Source: Rathayibacter sp. VKM Ac-2759 (GTDB lineage Bacteria; Actinomycetota; Actinomycetes; Actinomycetales; Microbacteriaceae). Taken from it: a stretch of 64,000 nt of DNA. The stretch covers positions 1,860,001 through 1,924,000 of the forward strand of contig NZ_CP047176.1 in NCBI RefSeq assembly GCF_009834225.1. Direction: 5' to 3'. The notes below the pieces were generated by a model. That model searched no databases and was not told the DNA's origin. It saw nothing but the letters and a program-made list of their open reading frames with translations. Positions within the stretch are counted from its first letter, which is position 1, and every line of letters begins with the position of its first letter. Positions 46,329 through 54,117 of this stretch are shown piece by piece. The position numbers and the translations under genes were made by a program.

Positions 46329-46979
46329 ATGGCCACCATCACCGTCGCTGGGAACGCTCAGCACTTCCTGCCCGCCGAGCGAGGCACCGTCCGTCTCGAG
46401 ATCCGGCGCGAGTCGCGGTCGCGGTCGCAGGCGCTGTCCGAGGTGACCTCGGTGCACGCGAGGGTCCGCGAGGAGGCGGTCGCCGAGCAGGCGGCGGGTG
46501 TCGCGACCTGGTGGTCCGCCGACCAGGTCTCCGTCTCGACGGTGCACCGCTACCTCAAGGACTCCGACGTCACCGAGCTCTTCCACGTCGCCGCGGCGAG
46601 CGTCCGGGTGAAGTACCGCGACTTCGACGCGCTCGGACGCTGGGTGGCGTCGGTGTCGGAGCTGCCGGGTGTGGTGGTGTCGGGTGTCGACTGGGACGTG
46701 ACGGCCGCGCATCGGGCGACGGCCGAGCGCGAGGTCCGGATCGCGGCGGTGCGCGACGCCCGTGAGCGCGCCGCGGCCTACGCCTCCGCACTCGGCCTCG
46801 GCGAGATCCGTGTGCTGACGCTCTTCGAGCCCGGCCTCCGGCCGCACACCCGCAGCGAAGGGGGCTCCGCCCTGATGAGCCGAGCGGCGAAGTTCGGCGG
46901 TCAGGAGGAGCCCCTCGCCCTCAAGCCGGAGGACATCGAGGTCTCGGCGTCTGTCTCCGCCGACTTCGAGGCGGTCTGA
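46329..46979 (+). CDS. SIMPL/DUF541 domain protein
   Basis: A 216-residue SIMPL domain protein, recognised from the N-terminal ITVAGNAQHFLPAERGTVRLEI strand and the helix ATAEREVRIAAVRDARERAAAYASALGL. Family members elsewhere are periplasmic, but no signal peptide is seen here. CACGAT ends six bases before ATG 46329, near the leaderless pattern. It converges with argG over 10 bases. Confidence 0.8.
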   Translation: MATITVAGNAQHFLPAERGTVRLEIRRESRSRSQALSEVTSVHARVREEAVAEQAAGVATWWSADQVSVSTVHRYLKDSDVTELFHVAAASVRVKYRDFDALGRWVASVSELPGVVVSGVDWDVTAAHRATAEREVRIAAVRDARERAAAYASALGLGEIRVLTLFEPGLRPHTRSEGGSALMSRAAKFGGQEEPLALKPEDIEVSASVSADFEAV

Positions 46980-46989
46980 GCGCTGCCGT

Positions 46990-48195
46990 TCACACGCCGT
47001 GCGCCTGTGCCCAGGTGCGGCCCGGCAGCCCGAAGAGGTCGATGAATCCGATCGCACTGCTCTGGTCGAAGGTGGAGCCCTCGCCGTAGGTGACCAGGTC
47101 GCGTCGGTACAGAGGATTGGGCGCCTCGCGCCCGACGACCGTCGCCGACCCCTTGAACAGGCGCAGCCGGATGGTGCCGTCGACGTACTGCTGGGTGGAG
47201 GCGACGAACGCGTCGAGCGCCGACCGGAGTGGGCCGTGCCACAGTCCGTCGTAGACGAGCTTCCCGTAGGCGCCGTCGAGGCCGCGCTTGTGGTGGAGCA
47301 CATCCGGTGGCAGGACCAGCATCTCGAGTTCGAGGTGCGCGCGGAGGAGGACGGTCAGCGCGGGTGCCTCATAGAGCTCTCGCGAGAGGACGCCGACCAC
47401 GCGGTTCTCGAGCATGTCGATGCGCCCGACGCCGTGCGCTCCCGCCCGAGCGTTCAGCGCTTCCACCAGCGAGAGCGGGTCGAGGCGCTGTCCATCGAGG
47501 GCGACCGGTCGGCCGTTCTCGAAGGTCACGTCGACGTAGTCGGCCTCGTCGGGGGCATCGGAGGGCGCCGTCGTCAGCGCCCAGACATCCTCGGACGGCT
47601 CCCAGTCGAGATCCTCGATCGGACCCGCCTCGATGTTGCGGCCGAGGATGTTCAGATCGATCGCCCAGGGCCGGTCAGGAGTGACATGGGGCGGAACGCC
47701 GAACGACTCGGAGTAGGCGATCGTCTGTGCGCGCGTGAAGCCCCACTCGCGGGCCGGAGCGAGGACGACGAGGTCCGAGTCGCGCAGCGCGACGCCGAGG
47801 TCCATCCGCACCTGGTCGTTGCCCTTGCCCGTCGCGCCGTGAGCGACGGCCTCGCAGCGGTACGCCCGGGCGGTCTCGACCAGCAGCTCGGCGATCAGCG
47901 GTCGTCCGAGCGCTGACGCGAGCGGGTAATGCAGGTCATGGACGGCGTTGGCGGCGAGCGCGGCGAACCCGTACTGATCGACGAAGCGCTCCTTCGCGTC
48001 GAGGACGATCGCCTCGTCGGCTCCTGCGAGGAGCGCCTTCTGGCGAATCGGCTCCAGCTCGTCGCCCTGCCCCAGATCCACCGCCATCGCGACGATGTAG
48101 TCGCAGCCCATCTCGTGCCGGAGGTAGGGGATGCACGCGGTGGTGTCCACGCCTCCGGAGTAGGCGAGGACGACGCGGTACCCCGATCCGGTCAT
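46990..48195 (-). CDS. argG: Argininosuccinate synthase
   Basis: Joins citrulline and aspartate using ATP in arginine synthesis. The 401-residue protein has the PP-loop LAYSGGVDTTAC (10-21), ATGKGNDQVRM and the ELYEAPAL segment. Wording such as VDLGQGDELEPIRQKALLAGA, APAREWGFTR and DLNILGRNIEAGP reads closer to cyanobacterial ArgG as I remember it than to the usual actinobacterial form. It starts inside the argH stop (ATGA overlap) as the last gene of a four-gene unit. Whether it is the organism's only argG cannot be seen here. Confidence 0.9.
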   Translation of the reverse strand: MTGSGYRVVLAYSGGVDTTACIPYLRHEMGCDYIVAMAVDLGQGDELEPIRQKALLAGADEAIVLDAKERFVDQYGFAALAANAVHDLHYPLASALGRPLIAELLVETARAYRCEAVAHGATGKGNDQVRMDLGVALRDSDLVVLAPAREWGFTRAQTIAYSESFGVPPHVTPDRPWAIDLNILGRNIEAGPIEDLDWEPSEDVWALTTAPSDAPDEADYVDVTFENGRPVALDGQRLDPLSLVEALNARAGAHGVGRIDMLENRVVGVLSRELYEAPALTVLLRAHLELEMLVLPPDVLHHKRGLDGAYGKLVYDGLWHGPLRSALDAFVASTQQYVDGTIRLRLFKGSATVVGREAPNPLYRRDLVTYGEGSTFDQSSAIGFIDLFGLPGRTWAQAHGV

Positions 48196-49631
48196 CGGAT
48201 GCTCCGCTCTCCGGCAGGCGTCCTCGTCGGATCCTCCGCGGCGAGGGCTCGGAAGGCGGACACCGCCAATCGCACCCGGTCGGGCGCGGTTCCTCCGGTC
48301 GAGTCGCGGCGGTGAAGAGCGCTGTCGACACTGAGCACGGTGGCGGGGAGGTCGCGGAAGTGATCCGAGTACTCGACGAGGAGGTCCGGATCGGCGTCGC
48401 GCAGCTCCAGCCCGCGGGTCTCGAGCGCGCGGATCGCGGCGCCGACGACGCCGTGCGCGTCGCGGAACGGCAGTCCACGCTTCTGCACCAGCCAGTCGGC
48501 GAGCTCCGTGGCGAGCGAGCCGCCCCGAGAGGCGTCGTCTCGGGTGCGATCGGTGTCGAAGGTCAGTCCGCGGACGATCGCCGTCATCGTGCGGAGACAG
48601 ATCTCGAGAGTGTCGGAGGCGTCGAAGACCGCGGACTTGTCCTCCTGCATGTCCCGGCTGTAGGCGAGTGGCAGGCCCTTCATCACGACGAGCAGGGACA
48701 CCAGATCGCCGACCAGCCGTCCGGACTTCGCCCGCACGAGTTCGGCCGCGTCCGGATTGCGCTTCTGCGGCATGATCGAGGATCCCGCCGTCAATCCGTC
48801 GGGCAGCGTGACATAACCGAACTGGGGAGTGCTCCAGATCACCAGCTCCTCGCAGATCCGCGAGAGGTGGATGCCGAGCATCGCTCCGGCCGCGAGGAAG
48901 TCGAGCAGGAAGTCCCGGTCCGAGACCGCGTCGATCGAGTTGCGCATGGGTCGGCTGAAGCCGAGGGCCGCTGCGGTGGCGGTGGGGTCGATCGGGAAGC
49001 CCGTGCCTGCCAGAGCGGCTGCACCGAGCGGGGACTCGTCCGCCCGGGCGTTCGCGCAGAGGAAGCGGTCGCGATCGCGCTGGAACATCTCGGCGTAGGC
49101 GAGGAGGTGGTGCCCGATCGTCACCGGCTGCGCGACCTGCAGGTGGGTGAAGCCGGGCATCGCCGAGCCTGCCTCCGTCTCGGCACGGTCGAGGAGCGCG
49201 TCGATCAGCCCTTCGAGCAGCTGATCGGCTCGTGTCGCCGCGTCGCGGACCCAGAGGCGCGAATCGAGAGCCACCTGATCGTTCCGTGATCGAGCGGTGT
49301 GGAGCCTCCCCGCGACGGGTCCGACGAGTGTCTGCAGTCGGGCCTCGATGTTCATGTGGATGTCCTCGAGGGAGCGGTCGACGGGGAACGTCCCTGTCCG
49401 GATCTCCTCCTCGACCGTCCGAAGACCGTCGGCCAGGATGTCTGCCTCGTCCTCCTGGAGGATGCCGCAGCGCCGGAGCATGTCGAGGTGGGCGAGCGAG
49501 CCGCGGACGTCGACGGAGGCCAATCGGACGTCGACGTCGATCGATGCATTGATCTCGACGAGCAGGTCGTCCGCCTCTCCCTCGAAGCGGTGTTCGCGCA
49601 GTCGGTCGAGCGGGGTGTCGGTGGAGTTCAT
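48192..49631 (-). CDS. argH: Argininosuccinate lyase
   Basis: Splits argininosuccinate into arginine and fumarate. The 479-residue protein has the superfamily signature SSIMPQKRNPD at about 280, TARSRNDQVALDSRLW, the catalytic His region GFTHLQVAQP and the C-terminal STGGTAPDRV. GAAGGA before ATG 49631. Overlaps the GNAT gene upstream and argG downstream by 4 bases each. Confidence 0.93.
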   Translation of the reverse strand: MNSTDTPLDRLREHRFEGEADDLLVEINASIDVDVRLASVDVRGSLAHLDMLRRCGILQEDEADILADGLRTVEEEIRTGTFPVDRSLEDIHMNIEARLQTLVGPVAGRLHTARSRNDQVALDSRLWVRDAATRADQLLEGLIDALLDRAETEAGSAMPGFTHLQVAQPVTIGHHLLAYAEMFQRDRDRFLCANARADESPLGAAALAGTGFPIDPTATAAALGFSRPMRNSIDAVSDRDFLLDFLAAGAMLGIHLSRICEELVIWSTPQFGYVTLPDGLTAGSSIMPQKRNPDAAELVRAKSGRLVGDLVSLLVVMKGLPLAYSRDMQEDKSAVFDASDTLEICLRTMTAIVRGLTFDTDRTRDDASRGGSLATELADWLVQKRGLPFRDAHGVVGAAIRALETRGLELRDADPDLLVEYSDHFRDLPATVLSVDSALHRRDSTGGTAPDRVRLAVSAFRALAAEDPTRTPAGERSIR

Positions 49632-50248
49632 GGCAGGTCCTTCGTGATCGGGTGGTCTCGGCGGTCGAGTGTGGCGAGGGAGAAGTCGAACGAGCAGCCG
49701 TACCGCTCGCGCTTGCGCCTCATCTCCGACCGCCGGTAGGCGTCTGCACGCCACTGGAGCGGGTAGAGGATCGAGAAGAAGACACGATCGGCCCACGACC
49801 TGCGGGTGATGTCTGAGGGATCCGCGTGGACGGTGAACCCGGCCTCCGTGGCGAGACGGGCCATCCGGTCCTCGCAGAAGTAGAGGAGGAGCCTGTCCGA
49901 GGGAAGTTGCCGCACGACTTCGGCGAGCAGGCCGGCACCGGTGCCCACGCCGCGGTGAGGCTCTCGGACGAACAGCACGGCCACTTCGCTCCAGCCGCCG
50001 ATCAGGCGGTGGACGAGTGCCGCGCCGACGAGCGCGCCGGACGCGGAGTCTCGCGCGGAGAAGACGATCCTGCGACCGCTCCACTCCGCCCGGCTGTATC
50101 CCGTGATCGTCAAGGAGGAGCGGATCTCCTCCATCAGATCGTGAGCCTCCGGCAGAGTGAGCGCCTCCCGCTCGAAGACGACCCGGGAACCGGCCGGTCT
50201 CCGGTGCCCTGCCGGAGAGGTCTCCCCGACGGTGCGCGGCGCGCTCAT
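49628..50248 (-). CDS. GNAT family N-acetyltransferase
   Basis: A 206-residue acetyltransferase with the acetyl-CoA loop RGVGTGAGLL in VREPHRGVGTGAGLLAEVV and a preceding strand WSEVAVLFV. The ends (first 25 and last 45 residues, the latter Arg-rich) are unlike common GNATs. Substrate unknown; lying between an exporter and ArgH it could acetylate glutamate at the head of arginine synthesis, or acetylate an arginine-like product. Overlaps both neighbours by 4 bases. Confidence 0.82.
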   Translation of the reverse strand: MSAPRTVGETSPAGHRRPAGSRVVFEREALTLPEAHDLMEEIRSSLTITGYSRAEWSGRRIVFSARDSASGALVGAALVHRLIGGWSEVAVLFVREPHRGVGTGAGLLAEVVRQLPSDRLLLYFCEDRMARLATEAGFTVHADPSDITRRSWADRVFFSILYPLQWRADAYRRSEMRRKRERYGCSFDFSLATLDRRDHPITKDLP

Positions 50249-51207
50249 CCCGCCACCGCGATCGTGACGACGGCGCCGGTCGCGAGCGCCATGCCCAGCC
50301 ACTGGCCCGGACCGAGGCGTTCGCGCAGCACGGCGACGGCGAGTCCCACGGTGACGGCGGGGTAGAGCGCGATGAGGACGCTCACGAGCGAGAGCATGCC
50401 GTCGCGGAAGGCGTAGAGCATGCCGATGTTCGCGACGACGTCGAGGAGCCCGACGCCGACGGCGAGCACGAGGAGCCGTCCGCGGAGCGGTGCCGTGCGC
50501 GTCGTCCGCGTCGCCGCGACCGCGACGAGGCAGGAGGCGACCACACGCGCGGCCACGAGCGCCCAGAGCCCGGAGCCGCCGTCGATGCGGTCGGTGAAGA
50601 CGAAGCTCAGCGCGAAGCAGGTACCCGCTCCGAGGGTGAGTCGTGCCACCCTCGGCGTGAAGCGGCGCCCCTGCCCCGATGCCGCTGCTTCGCGGCTCAC
50701 GAGGACGATCGCGGCGACGGCCAGGAGGATGCCGACCAGCGAGACCGGGGACGGCCGCTCGCCGAGTGCGACTCCGACGACCACTGGCACTCCGGCCACC
50801 ATCACGGCCGTCACCGGCGAGACGATGCTCATCGGGCCCTCGGCGAGCGCCAGGTAGAAGCACCACATGGCCACGGCCATCACGGCGCCGGACGCCGCTC
50901 CCCACAGCAGGGACGCCGTGTCGAGGCGCCCTCCGGCGAACGGCGCCAGGGCGGCGATCACGAAGGCGGACACGGGGTACGAGACCAGGACGACCCGGAG
51001 CGCGGCGACCCTCCTGGAGGCGAGCCCGCCGAGGAAGTCGCTGACTCCGTAGGCGACGGCGGAGAGGAGGGCGAGCAGGAGAGCGGCCATGGGGTTCGAT
51101 CCGATCGTTCGACCCGCGGAGCGCGGCTGGTCGGGGAGGGAGGCGGGGTCCGGACACCATACGGGTATCGAACGGGCCTCGGCCGGTCTGTCACGGAGCG
51201 TCTGCAT
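50245..51207 (-). CDS. EamA/DMT family transporter
   Basis: Ten-helix drug/metabolite transporter with two EamA repeats, 320 residues from ATG 51207. The membrane part begins at about residue 40 (MAALLLALLSAVAYGVSDFLGG), and ATG 51090 there is the alternative start. The longer form is favoured only by TAGGGT ending seven bases before ATG 51207. The family mostly exports amino acids and metabolites. First gene of the unit with GNAT, argH and argG. Confidence 0.82.
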   Translation of the reverse strand: MQTLRDRPAEARSIPVWCPDPASLPDQPRSAGRTIGSNPMAALLLALLSAVAYGVSDFLGGLASRRVAALRVVLVSYPVSAFVIAALAPFAGGRLDTASLLWGAASGAVMAVAMWCFYLALAEGPMSIVSPVTAVMVAGVPVVVGVALGERPSPVSLVGILLAVAAIVLVSREAAASGQGRRFTPRVARLTLGAGTCFALSFVFTDRIDGGSGLWALVAARVVASCLVAVAATRTTRTAPLRGRLLVLAVGVGLLDVVANIGMLYAFRDGMLSLVSVLIALYPAVTVGLAVAVLRERLGPGQWLGMALATGAVVTIAVAG

Positions 51208-51214
51208 GCGGAAG

Positions 51215-51220
51215 ACCCTA
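51215..51220 (-). promoter_or_regulatory. -10 box of the EamA-GNAT-argH-argG operon
   Basis: TAGGGT (minus strand) ends seven bases before ATG 51207. Confidence 0.5.
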
Positions 51221-51339
51221 GGAACGGCGGGGGAGCGTCCAGGGTCGAGAACAGCGATCTGTGGACAACTCGCGCGTCATCGCCTCTGTGGAGGAGCGTC
51301 CGAGGGAATAGCGCGGGCCACTCCGACGCTGAGGACGAC

Positions 51340-52377
51340 ATGGTCTCGCGCATCGGCTTCCTCTCCTTCGGCCACTACCAGGCGGTGCAGGGCTCGCTGA
51401 CGCACACCGCGCGCGACGTCCTGCTCCAGACCATCGAGCTCGCCGAGGCGGCGGAGGAGATCGGCATCGACGGCGCCTACGTCCGCGTCCACCACTTCGC
51501 CCCGCAGCTGGCCTCGCCGTTCCCGCTGCTGTCGGCCATCGCCGCCCGTACCCGCCGCATCGAGATCGGCACCGGCGTCATCGACATGCGCTACGAGAAC
51601 CCGCTCTACATGGCGGAGGAGGCCGCGGCCACCGACCTCATCTCGGGCGGCAGGCTCGAGCTCGGCGTGAGCCGGGGATCACCCGAGACTGCGCTGCGCG
51701 GCTCCGAGGCGTTCGGCTACGTGCCCCAGGAGGGCACGACGGACGCCGATCTCGCCCGTCGCAAGGTGCAGCTCTTCCGCGAGGCGCTCGCCGGAGCCCC
51801 CGTGGCCGAGTCCGACCCCTCCCGCACCGGGGTCTCGGCCCCGCTCGCGATCGAGCCGCGCTCCCCGGGCCTCGAGGACCGCATCTGGTGGGGTGCCGGC
51901 AGCTTCGCGACGGCGCGCTGGGCGGCCGAGCAGGGCATGAACCTGCAGTCGTCCACGCTGCTGCTCGAGGAGGAGGGGATCCCCTTCGACGAGCTGCAGG
52001 CCCGCCAGATCCGCGAGTACCGCTCGGCGTGGGCCGACGCCGGCTGGGAGCGCACTCCGCGCGTCTCCGTCTCGCGGAGCGTCCTCCCGATCACGAGCGA
52101 CCTCGACCGCCTCTACTTCGGCGGCCGCGGCGAGCGCGACCAGGTCGCCTCCCTCGAGGGAGTGCGAGCGCGCTTCGGCCGCAGCTACACCGGCGAGCCC
52201 GACGTGATCGCCGCCGAGCTCGCGGCCGACGTCGCGGTGCAGGAGGCGGACACGCTCCTGCTCACCGTCCCCAACCAGCTCGGCGTCGAGTACAACGCCC
52301 GCCTGCTGCAGACCGTCGCCGACTCCATCGCCCCGGCGCTCGGCTGGTCGTCGGCAGCGCTCACGCCCGCCTCCTGA
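51340..52377 (+). CDS. LLM class flavin-dependent oxidoreductase
   Basis: A 345-residue bacterial luciferase-like monooxygenase. Signs are the N-terminal RIGFLSFGHYQ strand, IGIDGAYVRVHHFAPQLASPFPLLSAIAARTRRIEIGTG (split by family convention), DLISGGRLELGVSRGSP for flavin phosphate binding, and a C-terminal EADTLLLTVP. The substrate is unknown. GAGG lies just upstream of ATG 51340. Converges with the esterase gene. Confidence 0.88.
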   Translation: MVSRIGFLSFGHYQAVQGSLTHTARDVLLQTIELAEAAEEIGIDGAYVRVHHFAPQLASPFPLLSAIAARTRRIEIGTGVIDMRYENPLYMAEEAAATDLISGGRLELGVSRGSPETALRGSEAFGYVPQEGTTDADLARRKVQLFREALAGAPVAESDPSRTGVSAPLAIEPRSPGLEDRIWWGAGSFATARWAAEQGMNLQSSTLLLEEEGIPFDELQARQIREYRSAWADAGWERTPRVSVSRSVLPITSDLDRLYFGGRGERDQVASLEGVRARFGRSYTGEPDVIAAELAADVAVQEADTLLLTVPNQLGVEYNARLLQTVADSIAPALGWSSAALTPAS

Positions 52378-52380
52378 GCA

Positions 52381-52447
52381 CCGGGGAACCGGTTCCCGGC
52401 GAGACACCGGCGTCAGCACGGTGTCTCGCGAGGATCCGGTTCCCCGG
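52381..52447. repeat. Large inverted repeat between convergent genes
   Basis: Arms 52381-52409 and 52419-52447 are 29 bases each and match at 26 positions around a 9-base loop. It lies between the LLM gene and the esterase gene and probably ends both transcripts; it is much larger than an ordinary terminator and has no T-run. Confidence 0.8.
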
Positions 52448-52460
52448 CGAGGGGAGTCCG

Positions 52461-53780
52461 TCAGGCGCGACGCCGTCGAGCGAGCAGCAGCGCACCGCCG
52501 GCGGCGAGCAGCATCGCCGCCGTTCCGAGGGGCAGGGAGGCGGAGGCGCCGGTCTCGGCCAGCGCGCCTCGGTGCGGTCCTGAGCCCGCGGCAGGAGCGG
52601 CGGTCGGCGCGGTCGTCGGAGACGATGCGGTCGGCTCGGGAGTCGCGGTCGGAGAAGCGGTGGCGGTGGGCTCGGGAGTCGCGGTCGGCTCGGGGGTCGC
52701 GGTGACGGTGGGCTCCGGAGTCGCGGTGGCGGTCGGCTCGGGGCTCGGCTCCGACGTCCGCGCGTGTGCTGCGAAGAAGTCCCACATGATCTCGGAGGCG
52801 CTGATGCTGCGGTTCACCACGCCCAGGCCCGAGGCCTCCAGATCGACGGCCGTCCCGGGCCAGGTGTGCCCGCCGCCCTCGATCGCGTAGGCCTCCACGC
52901 TCGTGCCGTCGGCGCAGTCGTCCAGGACGGCGCGACCGACCTCGGCGGTGACGGCCGTCGTGACCGGCTCGCCCCCGCAGTCGTCGAGCGACGCCCAGCC
53001 GGCCGTCGCTGTCGCGACGCTGTACCCCCAGCGCGGATCCTCGTTGCCGTCGAACGGATTCACGGCGTCGGCGGTGCCGTGGAAGGTGAGCACCGACACC
53101 GGCCGGGCGGGTGCGCAGGATCCGGCCTCGATGGTGGTGAGGTCGTCGAGGTCCGCTCGTCCGGCGCGGAGCCCTGCGACGGGTGCGACGGCGGCGAAGA
53201 GGTCCGCGCGGGTGCAGGCGAGCGCGGACGCCATCCGGCCGCCGCCCGAGAACCCGGTCGCGAAGACGCTGCCGGGGTCGACGCAGCCCTGGGCCGAGAG
53301 GGTCTCGACGACGCTCGAGAGGAAGGCCACGTCGTCGCGGGATCCCTCGGGCGGGAAGGTGCCGGAGGTGAGGGGGACTCCCGGGACGTTCCAGGCCCAG
53401 TTGCCGTCCTCGAGCGTCTTCTCGAACTCGATCGCCCCGGTCGGATTCGCGACGATGAAGTCCTTCTGGTCGGCGACCGATGCCAGGTCGGAGATGCCGG
53501 CCTGGACGCCTCCGTTGCTGTTCGACCCGTGCAGATCGAGGACCAGGGGGAGCGCGCCGTCGCCGGCGTCGGCGGGCACGTGCACGAGCACGTCGTAGGT
53601 CGTCCCGCCGAAGGGGACGCCGACGGTGGAGTCGCCCGCCGGGAGCGAGCGGACGCAGTCGGCGACGGTGGCCGCGGAGGCGGATCCGGCGGCGACCAGT
53701 CCTCCTGCGCCGAGCGCGGAGGCGGCGAGGAGCGAGAGCAGGCCCAGGCGCGTGCGCCGGGCGGAGGGAGAGAGTGACAC
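52461..53780 (-). CDS. Secreted, wall-anchored esterase (PHB depolymerase/feruloyl esterase-like)
   Basis: A 439-residue secreted protein. Signal peptide at 1-36 (ends SASA); an alpha/beta hydrolase domain with LVLDLHGSNSNG, nucleophile Ser in TGFSGGGRMAS, acid in TFHGTADAVNPF and catalytic His in EGGGHTWPG; then about 60 residues of Pro-Glu-Pro-Thr-Ala-Thr repeats; then a sorting signal LAETG, hydrophobic helix and RRRR tail. LAETG fits the LAXTG motif of class E sortases. AAGGA before GTG 53780. Confidence 0.9.
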   Translation of the reverse strand: MSLSPSARRTRLGLLSLLAASALGAGGLVAAGSASAATVADCVRSLPAGDSTVGVPFGGTTYDVLVHVPADAGDGALPLVLDLHGSNSNGGVQAGISDLASVADQKDFIVANPTGAIEFEKTLEDGNWAWNVPGVPLTSGTFPPEGSRDDVAFLSSVVETLSAQGCVDPGSVFATGFSGGGRMASALACTRADLFAAVAPVAGLRAGRADLDDLTTIEAGSCAPARPVSVLTFHGTADAVNPFDGNEDPRWGYSVATATAGWASLDDCGGEPVTTAVTAEVGRAVLDDCADGTSVEAYAIEGGGHTWPGTAVDLEASGLGVVNRSISASEIMWDFFAAHARTSEPSPEPTATATPEPTVTATPEPTATPEPTATASPTATPEPTASSPTTAPTAAPAAGSGPHRGALAETGASASLPLGTAAMLLAAGGALLLARRRRA

Positions 53781-53875
53781 AGAACGTCCTTACTCGTCGT
53801 TGAGCGGTGTGCGTTCCGAACCCTAGCGTTCTTCGGTTTTGGTGAGAAGAGCGGATCGACCGCCCGACACGAAGA

Positions 53876-53909
53876 AACCCCCGCACCTTCTCACGAAGAT
53901 GCGGGGGTT
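53876..53909 (-). terminator. Terminator after tRNA-Leu
   Basis: Perfect 10-base stem (53876-53885 with 53900-53909) with a nested CTTC/GAAG stem in the loop, followed on the minus strand by TTTCTTC. Confidence 0.8.
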
Positions 53910-53917
53910 CTGATCGG

Positions 53918-54002
53918 TGTCCGAGGGGGGACTTGAACCCCCACGCCCTATACGGGCACTAGCACCTCAAGCTAGCGCGTCTGCCATTTCCGCCACCCGG
54001 AC
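53918..54002 (-). tRNA. tRNA-Leu (GAG)
   Basis: An 85-base cloverleaf with a 7-pair acceptor stem (one G-T), D arm, anticodon stem CTAGC/GCTAG with loop TTGAGGT giving anticodon GAG, a long variable arm as expected for leucine, and T arm GGGGGTTCAAGTCCCCC. CCA is not encoded. Confidence 0.95.
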
Positions 54003-54104
54003 GAGTGTTGTTTCCAGCCTGCGTTTCCGCGGCCGAAGAAGACATTAGCACGGTTTGAGGGGCCCGTACGCCACCGTCCGGGCGCCCGCGTCCGACCCCC
54101 GCGG

Positions 54105-54110
54105 TACCGT
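54105..54110 (+). promoter_or_regulatory. -10 box of leaderless M20 peptidase gene
   Basis: TACCGT ends seven bases before ATG 54118; no ribosome site. Confidence 0.55.
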
Positions 54111-54117
54111 TGCTCGC

